From: Shouchella oshimensis
GTDB lineage: Bacteria; Bacillota; Bacilli; Bacillales; Bacillaceae_D
DNA length: 64,000 nucleotides
Direction of reading: 5' to 3'
Assembly (NCBI RefSeq): GCF_002019765.1
Contig: NZ_KV917380.1
Coordinates: 2,576,667-2,640,666 of the forward strand
In this document: one piece after another, positions 47,414-54,977 of the stretch
How the letters are laid out: each line of letters opens with the position of its first letter
How positions within the stretch are numbered: the stretch's first letter is position 1
The notes under the pieces: generated by a model
The model's input: the letters and a program-made list of their open reading frames with translations, nothing else
Databases searched by the model: none
What the model was told of the DNA's origin: nothing
Program-made: the position numbers and the translations under genes

Positions 47414-47476
47414 ATCAACTTTTATTGATTAATAAAAAGATAACACACTTAAACAGTTAAATCAATTATTTTTGAT
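47414..47476 (-). promoter_or_regulatory. Two ArsR-type operators upstream of arsR
   Basis: ATCAA-CTTTTA-TTGAT (47414-47429) and ATCAA-TTATTT-TTGAT (47461-47476), 47 bases apart and bracketing the arsR promoter region. Same pattern as the site before arsI. Confidence 0.75.
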
Positions 47477-47599
47477 TAATTAATTTTTCTTGTGATCTTT
47501 GGATAAATCATCCACGCACATCCTTTGTATTAGGATGTTTATATGATAAAAATTAATTCAAAAAAATCACAGAAAAACATTTTTAATGTCTGAAAAGTC

Positions 47600-47628
47600 T
47601 TGACTCATTATACTATCGATAGTATAAT
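47600..47628 (+). promoter_or_regulatory. Consensus promoter filled by a 22-bp perfect palindrome
   Basis: TTGACT (47600-47605), 17 bases, TATAAT (47623-47628). The spacer and -10 form a perfect palindrome, half-site ATTATACTATC, centred at 47617/47618. A dimeric repressor would block RNA polymerase here. Confidence 0.8.
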
Positions 47629-47648
47629 ATAAGTAAGGAGGTGAGGTA

Positions 47649-47792
47649 GTGGATGTAGAAAAGGTCATTATTCTTCTCGGAGTTGTCGCAACGGCTTTCA
47701 AAGCTGTAACAAGCGGATTGAAAGACCTAGACGAGATCAAGAAGGATAAGAAAAAGCGACGCACTCCCGCAAAGAAGAAACGTCGCCAGTGA
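47649..47792 (+). CDS. Small hydrophobic/basic protein
   Basis: A 47-residue GTG-start protein with AGGAGGTGAG just upstream: a hydrophobic N-terminal helix (VEKVIILLGVVATAFKAV) and a very basic tail (KKDKKKRRTPAKKKRRQ). The layout is like small phage membrane-active or toxin-like peptides. First of three small genes behind the palindromic promoter. Function unknown. Confidence 0.65.
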   Translation: MDVEKVIILLGVVATAFKAVTSGLKDLDEIKKDKKKRRTPAKKKRRQ

Positions 47793-47797
47793 TAACC

Positions 47798-47817
47798 AGA
47801 GGGGTTAGTGCCCCTCT
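47798..47817 (+). promoter_or_regulatory. Hairpin over the start region of the next small gene
   Basis: AGAGGGG-TTAGTG-CCCCTCT, perfect seven-base arms. A GTG start candidate (47808) lies in the loop and the G-rich arm is its possible ribosome site. Confidence 0.5.
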
Positions 47818-48044
47818 ACTATCAAAGTATATCACATCCACTAATTTCTATGCTGAAAAGACTCGGTTACTTTAATATCTTCATGCTAATACTGCTCGGT
47901 TTTTTGATTTACCCGTGGGTTAATTTTGATAATCCTGACGCTTACGATATTGCGATAATGGTCTTCTTTGCAATAATTGTTGTAATACACATTGTTAGGA
48001 TGATTTTATTCTTTAAGTATCCAAGGAGGGATCGAGATGAGTAA
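47808..48044 (+). CDS. Two-helix small membrane protein
   Basis: Up to 78 residues with two transmembrane helices (YFNIFMLILLGFLIYPWV and IAIMVFFAIIVVIHIVRMI) and a charged end (FKYPRRDRDE). The start is uncertain: GTG at 47808 inside a hairpin loop, or ATG at 47850 (MLKRLGYF). The end overlaps the next gene by 8 bases. Function unknown. Confidence 0.6.
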   Translation: MPLYYQSISHPLISMLKRLGYFNIFMLILLGFLIYPWVNFDNPDAYDIAIMVFFAIIVVIHIVRMILFFKYPRRDRDE

Positions 48045-48204
48045 ACAGACAGAGGCTAATAAGAAATGGCAAGAGCAGAATCGAGAGCGCGCCCGTTACT
48101 TGCGGAACCGCTCCACTGCTCGCAACTTTGTAAAGAAACAAGCGACTGAGGAAGATATAGTCGAACTACAAAACCTGCTCAATGACCGCAAAAAAGAATT
48201 GTGA
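48037..48204 (+). CDS. Small basic coiled-coil protein
   Basis: A 55-residue protein, MSKQTEANKKWQEQNRERAR onward, highly charged and helical, with AGGAGG before the ATG. It ends with TEEDIVELQNLLNDRKKEL and overlaps the upstream membrane gene. It resembles short charged phage proteins but no family is claimed. Confidence 0.65.
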   Translation: MSKQTEANKKWQEQNRERARYLRNRSTARNFVKKQATEEDIVELQNLLNDRKKEL

Positions 48205-48232
48205 ATCGAAGGGATTAGATGTATAAATTTAC

Positions 48233-48258
48233 TAAGAGCCTATTTAAATAGGCTCTTA
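48233..48258. terminator. Palindromic bidirectional terminator
   Basis: TAAGAGCCTATTT and AAATAGGCTCTTA form a 26-bp perfect palindrome between two converging genes. Confidence 0.75.
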
Positions 48259-48311
48259 GACATAAACATAATTCAACTAAATTGTGCTTCCAACTAACTC
48301 TTATAGACAGC

Positions 48312-49217
48312 TTAGTAGTCCATTTGTGCATGAGTAGTCATCTCACTAAAATTGCTACTTTCTTCTAAAGAAAAACTGAGCCCTGGACCGCCAAAAGATA
48401 GATCTACAGAATAATTAAGGTTTACTTCAACATCAGCATGAGCATAATTTCCATAGGCATTAACTAAGGTTGGAGTGACGTCTGAATTAGTTGTTATTTC
48501 GTAATATTGATAACCTGAAACCTCTAATGCATTAGCACCACCCGGATCGTTAAATAAATTCATTTTTAATGCATAACCTTGAGATTGGTGAATCCAATTA
48601 GAGCTGCTTGAATTATATTCTTGGTTTTGTGTAAGTAACTCGCCCGTGTTGTTGTTATAACCTGTATACAATTGTTGACCATAACCTGAACCGCTTACTG
48701 GTGAGAATGTACTGTCAATACTAGTTGAGAGAACATCCATACTTCTAGTGACTGGCATTTGATCCCACTCAAATTCACTCCTCAAACGAGTATCATCTGT
48801 GAATGTCTGAATGCTTGTAGTAAGAGTTCTATAAGCTGTAGATGTGGTGTCGGTATTAAACGATTCAGGGGCATTTAATCGCTCGTAATACTCATCGGCT
48901 GTTAATTCTTTTTGGGATGGTGAATTATGAAAGTCTTGTCTTGTTGCAAGGTTGTCACCTACTGTGTCATATGTCATCTCAATATACTTTGTAGAAGAGG
49001 TTTCAGAGACCAATTCTTTATCCTTGTTATCATCAAATAACTCTTGAGACATATTTTGTATTTGTAACTCAGAAAATCCTATCTCTTTCAAATTATTAAA
49101 CTCTTCTTCAGATATTAAAACACCTTCGTTATTTTCAAACTCAGAAGCTTGAACAGTACCACTGTAAAGTAAAAACGACACAGCTATTAATGGTGTTACA
49201 GAAAAAAGTTTCTTCAT
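48312..49217 (-). CDS. Secreted hypothetical protein
   Basis: A 301-residue protein with a clear signal peptide: MKKLF, hydrophobic core VTPLIAVSFLLYSGTV, cleavage after QAS. The mature part is acidic, then rich in Ser, Thr, Asn and Tyr, with long beta-like stretches (ALEVSGYQYYEITTNS, DVEVNLNYSVDLSFGGPG). There are no cysteines and no catalytic motif I recognise. GGGAGG lies upstream. Expected to be exported; function unknown. Possibly lysogenic-conversion cargo. Confidence 0.8.
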   Translation of the reverse strand: MKKLFSVTPLIAVSFLLYSGTVQASEFENNEGVLISEEEFNNLKEIGFSELQIQNMSQELFDDNKDKELVSETSSTKYIEMTYDTVGDNLATRQDFHNSPSQKELTADEYYERLNAPESFNTDTTSTAYRTLTTSIQTFTDDTRLRSEFEWDQMPVTRSMDVLSTSIDSTFSPVSGSGYGQQLYTGYNNNTGELLTQNQEYNSSSSNWIHQSQGYALKMNLFNDPGGANALEVSGYQYYEITTNSDVTPTLVNAYGNYAHADVEVNLNYSVDLSFGGPGLSFSLEESSNFSEMTTHAQMDY

Positions 49218-49249
49218 AATTGTAATTCCTCCCAGTTTTTTATTATAAT

Positions 49250-49435
49250 TTGTTAATCAGACCTTTGGAGGTGCTTAAAATTAACATTATAGTTTTCATT
49301 ATTTCAACGTTAGTTTTCTTGCTTTTACTTTATATAGTCATTGAAAAAGCAGTGCAAAGAGGAATTGATGCCTCAAATCTTAGTGATAAAATCAACGAAT
49401 ATGTAAATGAAAAACAAGAAAATAAGAAAAAATAA
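49250..49435 (+). CDS. Single-helix small membrane protein, start uncertain
   Basis: The frame encodes one transmembrane helix (INIIVFIISTLVFLLLLYIV) followed by a charged helix (INEYVNEKQENKKK). TTG at 49250 opens it, but the ribosome site GGAGG (about 49267) fits a TTG/GTG overlap poorly and an ATT eight bases after it best, giving about 49 residues. A terminator follows. Function unknown. Confidence 0.5.
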   Translation: MLIRPLEVLKINIIVFIISTLVFLLLLYIVIEKAVQRGIDASNLSDKINEYVNEKQENKKK

Positions 49436-49563
49436 AAAACTATATAGTCCCTAGCTACCCTTCACATAATCTATTAAACTACTTTTTTGGAATAAATTAT
49501 AATTTATTCTAAAATTATGTGATTAAGTTGACACAAAACTATATTTATTTTTTCTAAGATTTA

Positions 49564-49590
49564 AGGGCCTACTTGATAGGCTCTTTTTCT
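49564..49590 (+). terminator. Terminator after the small membrane gene
   Basis: GGGCCTA-CTTGA-TAGGCTC followed by TTTTTCTTT. Confidence 0.75.
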
Positions 49591-49891
49591 TTATAAAATA
49601 AATCTTTCAAGTTAAGTTTAATTGTTTATGTACTTGCTCAATTAAATATAATTCCCCTAATTACATATGAGTTTCCCTGCCGCCCCAAGCAGGTTCATGT
49701 AATTAACCCTATGACTTTATCGTAAGTAAAGCCCCTTTGAGACCTCGCTGAGAAGCGGGGTTTTTGATTTGCCCTAATTACCCATTCAATTTATTAAGAG
49801 AAAAAAGTTATTGTCTGTTTTTGTCGAATTAATACAACTATTGGCATATGTCTTATACAATTGTTTTGATGAAAATTTTATGGGGGTAACA
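49591..49891. other. Structured gene-free spacer before the helicase operon
   Basis: It holds a CCTGC...GCAGG hairpin (about 49677-49695) and a plus-strand terminator (CCTCGCT-GAG-AAGCGGGG then TTTTT, 49743-49766) that no coding gene needs. It may encode a short RNA. Confidence 0.35.
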
Positions 49892-51778
49892 ATGATGGAT
49901 ACAAACAATTACTTTATCACTAGTAACGCTAATATTTTGGACAATGAGGAACAGCTAAGAAGTATTCAACTAAAAGCATATACTGACTTATGCGAACATT
50001 TTCTAATTAACCAGTCAAAAGAACACGCCGTTGCAGTTCTTCCAACTGGATCAGGTAAGACAGGTTTAATGGCAATTGCTCCTTTTGGTGTATCGAAAGG
50101 AAGGGTTTTGATAATTACTCCTCAATTGGTAATAAAAGATCATGTGTTAGAATCATTAGACCCTTCATCACCAGATAATTTCTGGTTAAAGAGAGGAGTT
50201 TTCAATGATGCGAGGTCCCTCCCTGTAGTTACCGAATACGATAAAGAAACCAACGAAGAAGAATTAATAAACAGCAACATTGTTATATTAAACATACACA
50301 AAGTAAGTCAAGGAAAAAACTCATTAATTAACAAAGTCGATAGTGATTTCTTCGATATGATTATTATTGATGAAGCTCATCATTCCCCAGCAAAAAGTTG
50401 GACCGATGCTTTAAACTACTTTTCCGATGCTAAAGTACTCAAAGTCACTGGAACTCCTTTCCGATCTGACAGAAAAGAAATAGAAGGAAAAATGGTTGTA
50501 AATGTACGTCTGGGTTACGCTATGAGAGAAGGTATTGTTAAAACATTAAAAAATTTTGTTCTTAAACCAGAAACAGTTTATCTTACAATTGATGGTGACG
50601 AATCAAAAACATACACCATTAAAGAACTAAGAGAGGAAGGAATTAAGGATGAGGACTTTATTAGAAGAAGTGTAGCTTTATCTAATGGTTGCAATAAACA
50701 AATAGTTGACTCAAGCATTTCAGAATTAAAGAAGCGAACGTTTAACAGTGAGATTCCTCACAAAATTATAGCTGTTTGTTGCAGTATTTTTCACTCTGGA
50801 AAGGTTGAACAACTTTATAATGATGCAGGTATGCGAACAGTAGTAATTCATAGTAAACTCTCCAAAAAGGACAAACAAGAAGCGTTAAGAAAAGTTGAAT
50901 CTCATCAAGCTGATGTAGTCATACATGTAGCCATGCTTGGCGAGGGCTACGATCATCCTTTTCTTTCAGTAGCCGCTATTTTTAGACCATACAAAAGTCT
51001 TGCTCCCTACTCTCAATTTATCGGTAGAATACTTCGTAAAGTTGAAAACCCTGTTAGACCTATTGATGACATTGGATCTGTTGTCGCTCATAGAGATCTT
51101 GGTCTTGATAGTCTTTGGAGTGAATACCAAAAAGAGCATGAGTACTCTTCTATAATTGATAAAGTAAAAGAAAACGATCGAGAAGAAGAGAGATTACTTA
51201 GAAAAATCAAGACACAACCTAAAGATAATCAAATTGGTGAAGTTTTAACAGAAGGAACTTTATTGACGGATGAAGAATTTTATGAACAGACCCTTGCAGC
51301 CAAAGATTATGAAAATTACCTTGAAGATATAAGGATTAAGGCTGAACAGCTCAAGGCGATTTTCCCTCATAAATCTGACGCTTCCTTAAAAGAGATGGCA
51401 GAGCAAGAATATAGTCCTGTTGCTTTTAATCCACTATTGAAAAATCCGAAAAAATATAGAGAGACATTAAGAAAACAATTTTCTGATGATGTTCAATTTA
51501 ATATACCAGCAGAACTATTGGTTGAATTTCAACTAAATAAAGAGGATAATTGCTTAAAAGACCTCAAAGTTAATAAGCGTTTTAAAGCAACTATCAATAA
51601 ACCGAAACTTGACAACGCAGGCATTATATCAGTTTATTTAAATGATGTTTTGTATGCCAAATTTGGTTCAAGAGGCCAATGGAAGCTATCTGATTATATG
51701 CACGCCCAAGAAGAACTTGGAAGAATAGTTAAGCACTTGAAATTTTTGATAGAAAATCTTAAGGAGGAATATAAATGA
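49892..51778 (+). CDS. SF2 DEAH-box helicase (restriction-helicase type)
   Basis: A 628-residue superfamily 2 helicase. Walker A is LPTGSGKTG (about 50-58), motif II IIIDEAHHSP (DEAH at 160-163), motif III-like VTGTPFRSD, a second RecA domain with VIHVAMLGEGYDHP, and motif VI QFIGRILRKV. A roughly 190-residue charged C-terminal region of unknown fold follows. GGGGG before tandem ATGs (49892, 49895) sets the start. No nuclease or methylase motif was seen. It overlaps a 104-residue partner by 4 bases. The fold resembles type III restriction and defence helicases. Confidence 0.85.
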   Translation: MMDTNNYFITSNANILDNEEQLRSIQLKAYTDLCEHFLINQSKEHAVAVLPTGSGKTGLMAIAPFGVSKGRVLIITPQLVIKDHVLESLDPSSPDNFWLKRGVFNDARSLPVVTEYDKETNEEELINSNIVILNIHKVSQGKNSLINKVDSDFFDMIIIDEAHHSPAKSWTDALNYFSDAKVLKVTGTPFRSDRKEIEGKMVVNVRLGYAMREGIVKTLKNFVLKPETVYLTIDGDESKTYTIKELREEGIKDEDFIRRSVALSNGCNKQIVDSSISELKKRTFNSEIPHKIIAVCCSIFHSGKVEQLYNDAGMRTVVIHSKLSKKDKQEALRKVESHQADVVIHVAMLGEGYDHPFLSVAAIFRPYKSLAPYSQFIGRILRKVENPVRPIDDIGSVVAHRDLGLDSLWSEYQKEHEYSSIIDKVKENDREEERLLRKIKTQPKDNQIGEVLTEGTLLTDEEFYEQTLAAKDYENYLEDIRIKAEQLKAIFPHKSDASLKEMAEQEYSPVAFNPLLKNPKKYRETLRKQFSDDVQFNIPAELLVEFQLNKEDNCLKDLKVNKRFKATINKPKLDNAGIISVYLNDVLYAKFGSRGQWKLSDYMHAQEELGRIVKHLKFLIENLKEEYK

Positions 51779-52089
51779 TTGAAACTTTGCGTAAAATTTT
51801 GTGGGAAACAACTTACCTGAATCCTGTTACACCTAACGAGTTATTCTCGCTTAAGAATGATGAGGGTTATCTTGATGTTCTAAAAAAAACAACAATGCGT
51901 GGTTTTGAAATTGTTGTTAATTTTTACGACGACGATGATTTTGTGACAACTTATTATACTTTTGATGAAGATGAGAAGGTTCAACTTATTCAAATGGATG
52001 AATTTGGAGAAATAACTGTAATTTTCGATAGGCAACAACAAATAAAACATGTCTTGAGGAAAATTAATGAGTGTAAAGTTAGCTCATAA
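51775..52089 (+). CDS. Acidic partner protein of the helicase
   Basis: A 104-residue protein, MIETLRKILWETTYLNPVTP onward, with a strongly acidic beta-rich middle (YDDDDFVTTYYTFDEDEK) and a basic helical end. ATGA overlap with the helicase stop and its own AAGGAGG indicate obligate co-expression. No known domain was recognised. It may be a DNA mimic, regulator or effector of the helicase; this is inference. Confidence 0.75.
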   Translation: MIETLRKILWETTYLNPVTPNELFSLKNDEGYLDVLKKTTMRGFEIVVNFYDDDDFVTTYYTFDEDEKVQLIQMDEFGEITVIFDRQQQIKHVLRKINECKVSS

Positions 52090-52109
52090 TTAGCCTCTTT
52101 AATTTAGAT

Positions 52110-52132
52110 AAGCCCCGAGTCGGGGCTTTTTT
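52110..52132. terminator. Terminator of the helicase operon
   Basis: AAGCCCCGA and TCGGGGCTT arms followed by TTTT. Confidence 0.88.
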
Positions 52133-52302
52133 GTTTATGCCAACTTACTCTCCCTCATCTGCGATTGCGATACCCCTAAAATAAATTAAACCCTTACTCC
52201 AAAGAGTAAAGGTCTTTTTGCACATGCCTCACCTTTAACAGGATTGCATGCGCGTCGCACGCGAACGCACACCCTACATGTTATTAGGTGAGTATATCAT
52301 AA

Positions 52303-53261
52303 TTACGCTAACTGGTTAACTCTCGCTCTCACCTGATTATACTGCGCCTGTGAGATGCCTAATGACTTCCTACGCGCCTCAGACCATTTCCATGCTTACC
52401 TGCTATCACCTCTCTAGCCATCTGGTCAATGGATTTAGCAGGACTCTTTGTTCCGCCACCTGCACGACGGTTAACCTCAGCGCGCACTTTTTCATATTCA
52501 GCCTGTGAAATACCTAGCGAACGTCTACGGTTATCATGACCATTGCCATGTTGATTGTTGATGACTTCCGTAGCCATTTGAGCAATGCTCTTTTTAGGCT
52601 TGGCCGGTGCTGGCTTTGATGATCCTAGACCTGATTTCCGGTTAACTTCCGCGCGAACCTTCTCATACTCGGCTGCACTGATACCTAATGATTTACGACG
52701 GTTATCGTGCCCGTTACCATGCTTTTGAGCGATTACTTCGTCCGCCATTTGGGATATGGACTTTTTGCCAATCGACGGCTTAGAAGGTTTACTTGCAGGT
52801 TTCTCAACCGCTCCTTTAATCCGATTACGAACAGCATCCATGCTAATTCCCGGGCAAGTCGTAGAAGCATTTGGCATTTCTCTATGACCTTTCACATTAT
52901 CGACACTGATGTTAAGACGATCCATATTGTAAGCCACACGCTCGTCCCATGCTTTTTCTTGCGCCTCTGTAAACGATCCATTACCTACTACACAAATATG
53001 GTAGCAATAGTTATTTGCTCCACCTACACCGTTTGTAATCTCGTTTGGATCATAACAAAGCTGGACAGTGCCATCACGGAGAATAATTTCATGATAACCA
53101 CCCGTTCCCCATCCTCGCGTACCGTTCCAATAACGCCAGAACGTCAAGATATTCCCTGTTGTGGTTCCTGAGTGGTGTCTTACGATATGGGTTACAGCCG
53201 ATAGTTTTCTTGTTCCATTTGTTCTTTGAGTTTGACTACGGATATCATCAATTTTTGTCAT
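52303..53261 (-). pseudogene. Phage endolysin: N-acetylmuramoyl-L-alanine amidase with Cpl-7 repeats, frameshifted near its 3' end
   Basis: The N-terminal amidase_2 (PGRP-type) domain has zinc ligands in THIVRHHSG and NVKGHREMP ... TTCPG. Two intact Cpl-7 wall-binding repeats follow (HGNGHDNRRKSLGISAAEYE and a near copy). A third repeat begins (VIAGKHGNG) but reads LRRVGSH and stops at 52359. In the next frame the sequence continues SEARRKSLGISQAQYNQVRA to a stop at 52303-52305. One base is therefore missing near 52380-52386. The amidase and two repeats should still be made (300 residues). It is the last gene of the lysis module. Confidence 0.88.
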
Positions 53262-53262
53262 C

Positions 53263-53505
53263 TTATTTATCTCCCTTCGCTAGTCCGGCTTTAACTAACT
53301 CTTGCTTTTGTCTTTTGCCTCTCCATGTCACATAGTTGTTTCTAAACCATGTCCACACAGCAACAGCTGCAGTAATACCCCATGCAATCATTTCACCCCA
53401 TAGCTCCTCACTACCGGGTACAGGGTTTAAGCCTGCTGATACCAAAAACTGATTGATTAACGCTAAAAACAAGACAGTTGTCCGTACCTTTGTTCCTTTA
53501 TCCAT
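53263..53505 (-). CDS. Phage holin, SPP1 type
   Basis: An 80-residue holin with two transmembrane helices (TVLFLALINQFLVSAGL and IAWGITAAVAVWTWF) and a basic tail (RGKRQKQELVKAGLAKGDK). It permeabilises the membrane for endolysin release. One base separates it from the amidase gene. Confidence 0.9.
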   Translation of the reverse strand: MDKGTKVRTTVLFLALINQFLVSAGLNPVPGSEELWGEMIAWGITAAVAVWTWFRNNYVTWRGKRQKQELVKAGLAKGDK

Positions 53506-53528
53506 TCAAATCATCTCCTCATTAAAAA

Positions 53529-53554
53529 TCCCCCGTTGAGTCTCACAACGAGGG
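53529..53554 (-). terminator. Hairpin between the XhlA-like gene and holin
   Basis: Minus strand CCCTCGTTG and CAACGGGGG arms followed by ATTTTT. It may act as a partial terminator inside the lysis module. Confidence 0.65.
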
Positions 53555-53962
53555 TTAAAACGGTGACCAGCTACCTTTGCTTAAAAGCCAAAATAAAAAG
53601 CCTATAAAGGCTGTGTTTCCAAGCAACGACAATATTAATTTATACATGTTTCGATTACGTTCATGCCGATCTTTGCGAGTGTCCTGTAGGTCGGCAACTG
53701 CTTTTTCGTGCTCCTTCAAAGCGATATCCTGCTCTTCTAGCTTTCCATCCACATATTTCTCTCTCTTGCCTGTCTGTTCCACCATACCGTCAATGGCTTT
53801 TGTAAGCCCCCCTAGAGCATTTGATACCTCAAGCATTGCTATTTGGTTCTCATGGGATTGCCGGATAAACATGGTGTTGAAATCATCAAGGCGTTTGTTT
53901 ATTTTTGAATCCTCTTTTCGGACAAATTCTCTAATCTCCGCGCTGATTTTCTCATTTTCCAC
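53555..53962 (-). CDS. XhlA-like coiled-coil membrane protein of the lysis module
   Basis: A 135-residue protein from a GTG seven bases after AGGAG (VENEKISAEIREFV). A long coiled coil (DGKLEEQDIALKEHEKAVAD) is followed by one C-terminal transmembrane helix (LILSLLGNTAFIGFLFWLL). This matches the haemolysin XhlA type that works with a holin in PBSX-like lysis. The start overlaps the preceding gene by 64 bases. Confidence 0.78.
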   Translation of the reverse strand: MENEKISAEIREFVRKEDSKINKRLDDFNTMFIRQSHENQIAMLEVSNALGGLTKAIDGMVEQTGKREKYVDGKLEEQDIALKEHEKAVADLQDTRKDRHERNRNMYKLILSLLGNTAFIGFLFWLLSKGSWSPF

Positions 53963-54339
53963 CAGTCGTCTCCTCCCATCCATGCAATAGATAAACAAAA
54001 AATCGCGCTTATAACATGTATAAACGTCAGTATTGATACGCTAGACGCATCCCACGTGGCTAAGGCCAGTAGCAAATAGATAAATGCTGCTAACAATCCA
54101 CCAACTACTAGCCAAATATAGCGGTGCCATTTAATCGTCATAGCCAGAAACAAAAGTAAGGCTCCTGCTAAACTTAAAATAGCCCAACCCCACTGAGGGA
54201 TTAGACCATTCATTAACCGATATGTTTCTGATGCGAGAAAGCGTTCATTTGATACGATTACTAACCAGATGCCCCTAGCTGTTAAAGTTAGCGCGAAGTA
54301 CAAAATTAAAGCGTCTAGGTTTTTCAAGTCATTCCTCAT
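53899..54339 (-). CDS. Four-helix phage membrane protein
   Basis: A 146-residue protein with four transmembrane helices, starting MRNDLKNLDALILYFALTL and ending in a basic tail (KMRKSARRLENLSEKRIQK). It precedes the XhlA-like gene in the lysis module and overlaps it. It may be a lysis accessory or superinfection membrane protein; the family was not recognised. Confidence 0.65.
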   Translation of the reverse strand: MRNDLKNLDALILYFALTLTARGIWLVIVSNERFLASETYRLMNGLIPQWGWAILSLAGALLLFLAMTIKWHRYIWLVVGGLLAAFIYLLLALATWDASSVSILTFIHVISAIFCLSIAWMGGDDWWKMRKSARRLENLSEKRIQK

Positions 54340-54449
54340 GACTCACCTCCTTAGTTAATAACAATAGATTAGTTTATTTTGGCATAACCAAAATCTTTTA
54401 TTGATGACACTCGACAATTACCCGATATAAGATAAGGGGGTGGTTTGAA

Positions 54450-54908
54450 GTGAATTTTAATATTACAGAATTTAAGATAGAATTAAAAATGGAAGATCAA
54501 AAACCCATTTTATCAATTAGTGATTATACTCTAAAATCACTTACGAAATTACATCGGGACTTAATATCAGACCAAAATGAAGTTAAAAATTTTTTCATTA
54601 AGGATCAAGTATCACTTGAAGCATGTATTGCTCACATTAAAGCAAAACTAGAGGATTACTCACCTTCCTCACCGGCAATTTTTCCTTTTATAGCTATATT
54701 CATTGGTCTATTTGCCATAGCGTTTGGGTTTATTGATATCTCAAATTTAACGGAAGAAGGCGTTAATAATGTATTTAATGGTTTAATAAATTCCGCAATC
54801 TCAATCTCAATATTGTATTTACTCATTATCATTTATGATTTTGTTAAAACTTTAATTAGGAAAAAATTAAATTATATATTAAGTATGCTAGAGTCATTTC
54901 GTGCATAA
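54450..54908 (+). CDS. Membrane protein encoded against the late operon
   Basis: A 152-residue GTG-start protein with GGGGGTG upstream. A soluble helical N-terminal half (SLTKLHRDLISDQNEVKNFF) is followed by two transmembrane helices (IFPFIAIFIGLFAIAFGFI and SISILYLLIIIYDFVKTLI). It is AT-rich and opposite in strand to the surrounding phage late genes, the pattern of a moron gene expressed from the prophage. Function unknown. Confidence 0.7.
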   Translation: MNFNITEFKIELKMEDQKPILSISDYTLKSLTKLHRDLISDQNEVKNFFIKDQVSLEACIAHIKAKLEDYSPSSPAIFPFIAIFIGLFAIAFGFIDISNLTEEGVNNVFNGLINSAISISILYLLIIIYDFVKTLIRKKLNYILSMLESFRA

Positions 54909-54930
54909 GATTAAGCTCTTCGTTTATTCA

Positions 54931-54975
54931 CCACCTATACCTCGGTAGGTGGTCGGGGACCGTGTGCGCGGTCCC
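54931..54975. terminator. Double hairpin between the moron gene and the Tal-like gene
   Basis: CCACCTA/TAGGTGG (54931-54952) stands next to GGGACCG/CGGTCCC (54956-54975). It probably separates the converging transcripts. Confidence 0.65.
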
Positions 54976-54977
54976 TA

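Noticed and set aside
52707-53171. A 154-codon plus-strand frame over the endolysin gene
   Set aside because: It is antisense to the recognisable amidase domain, without ribosome site or plausible composition.
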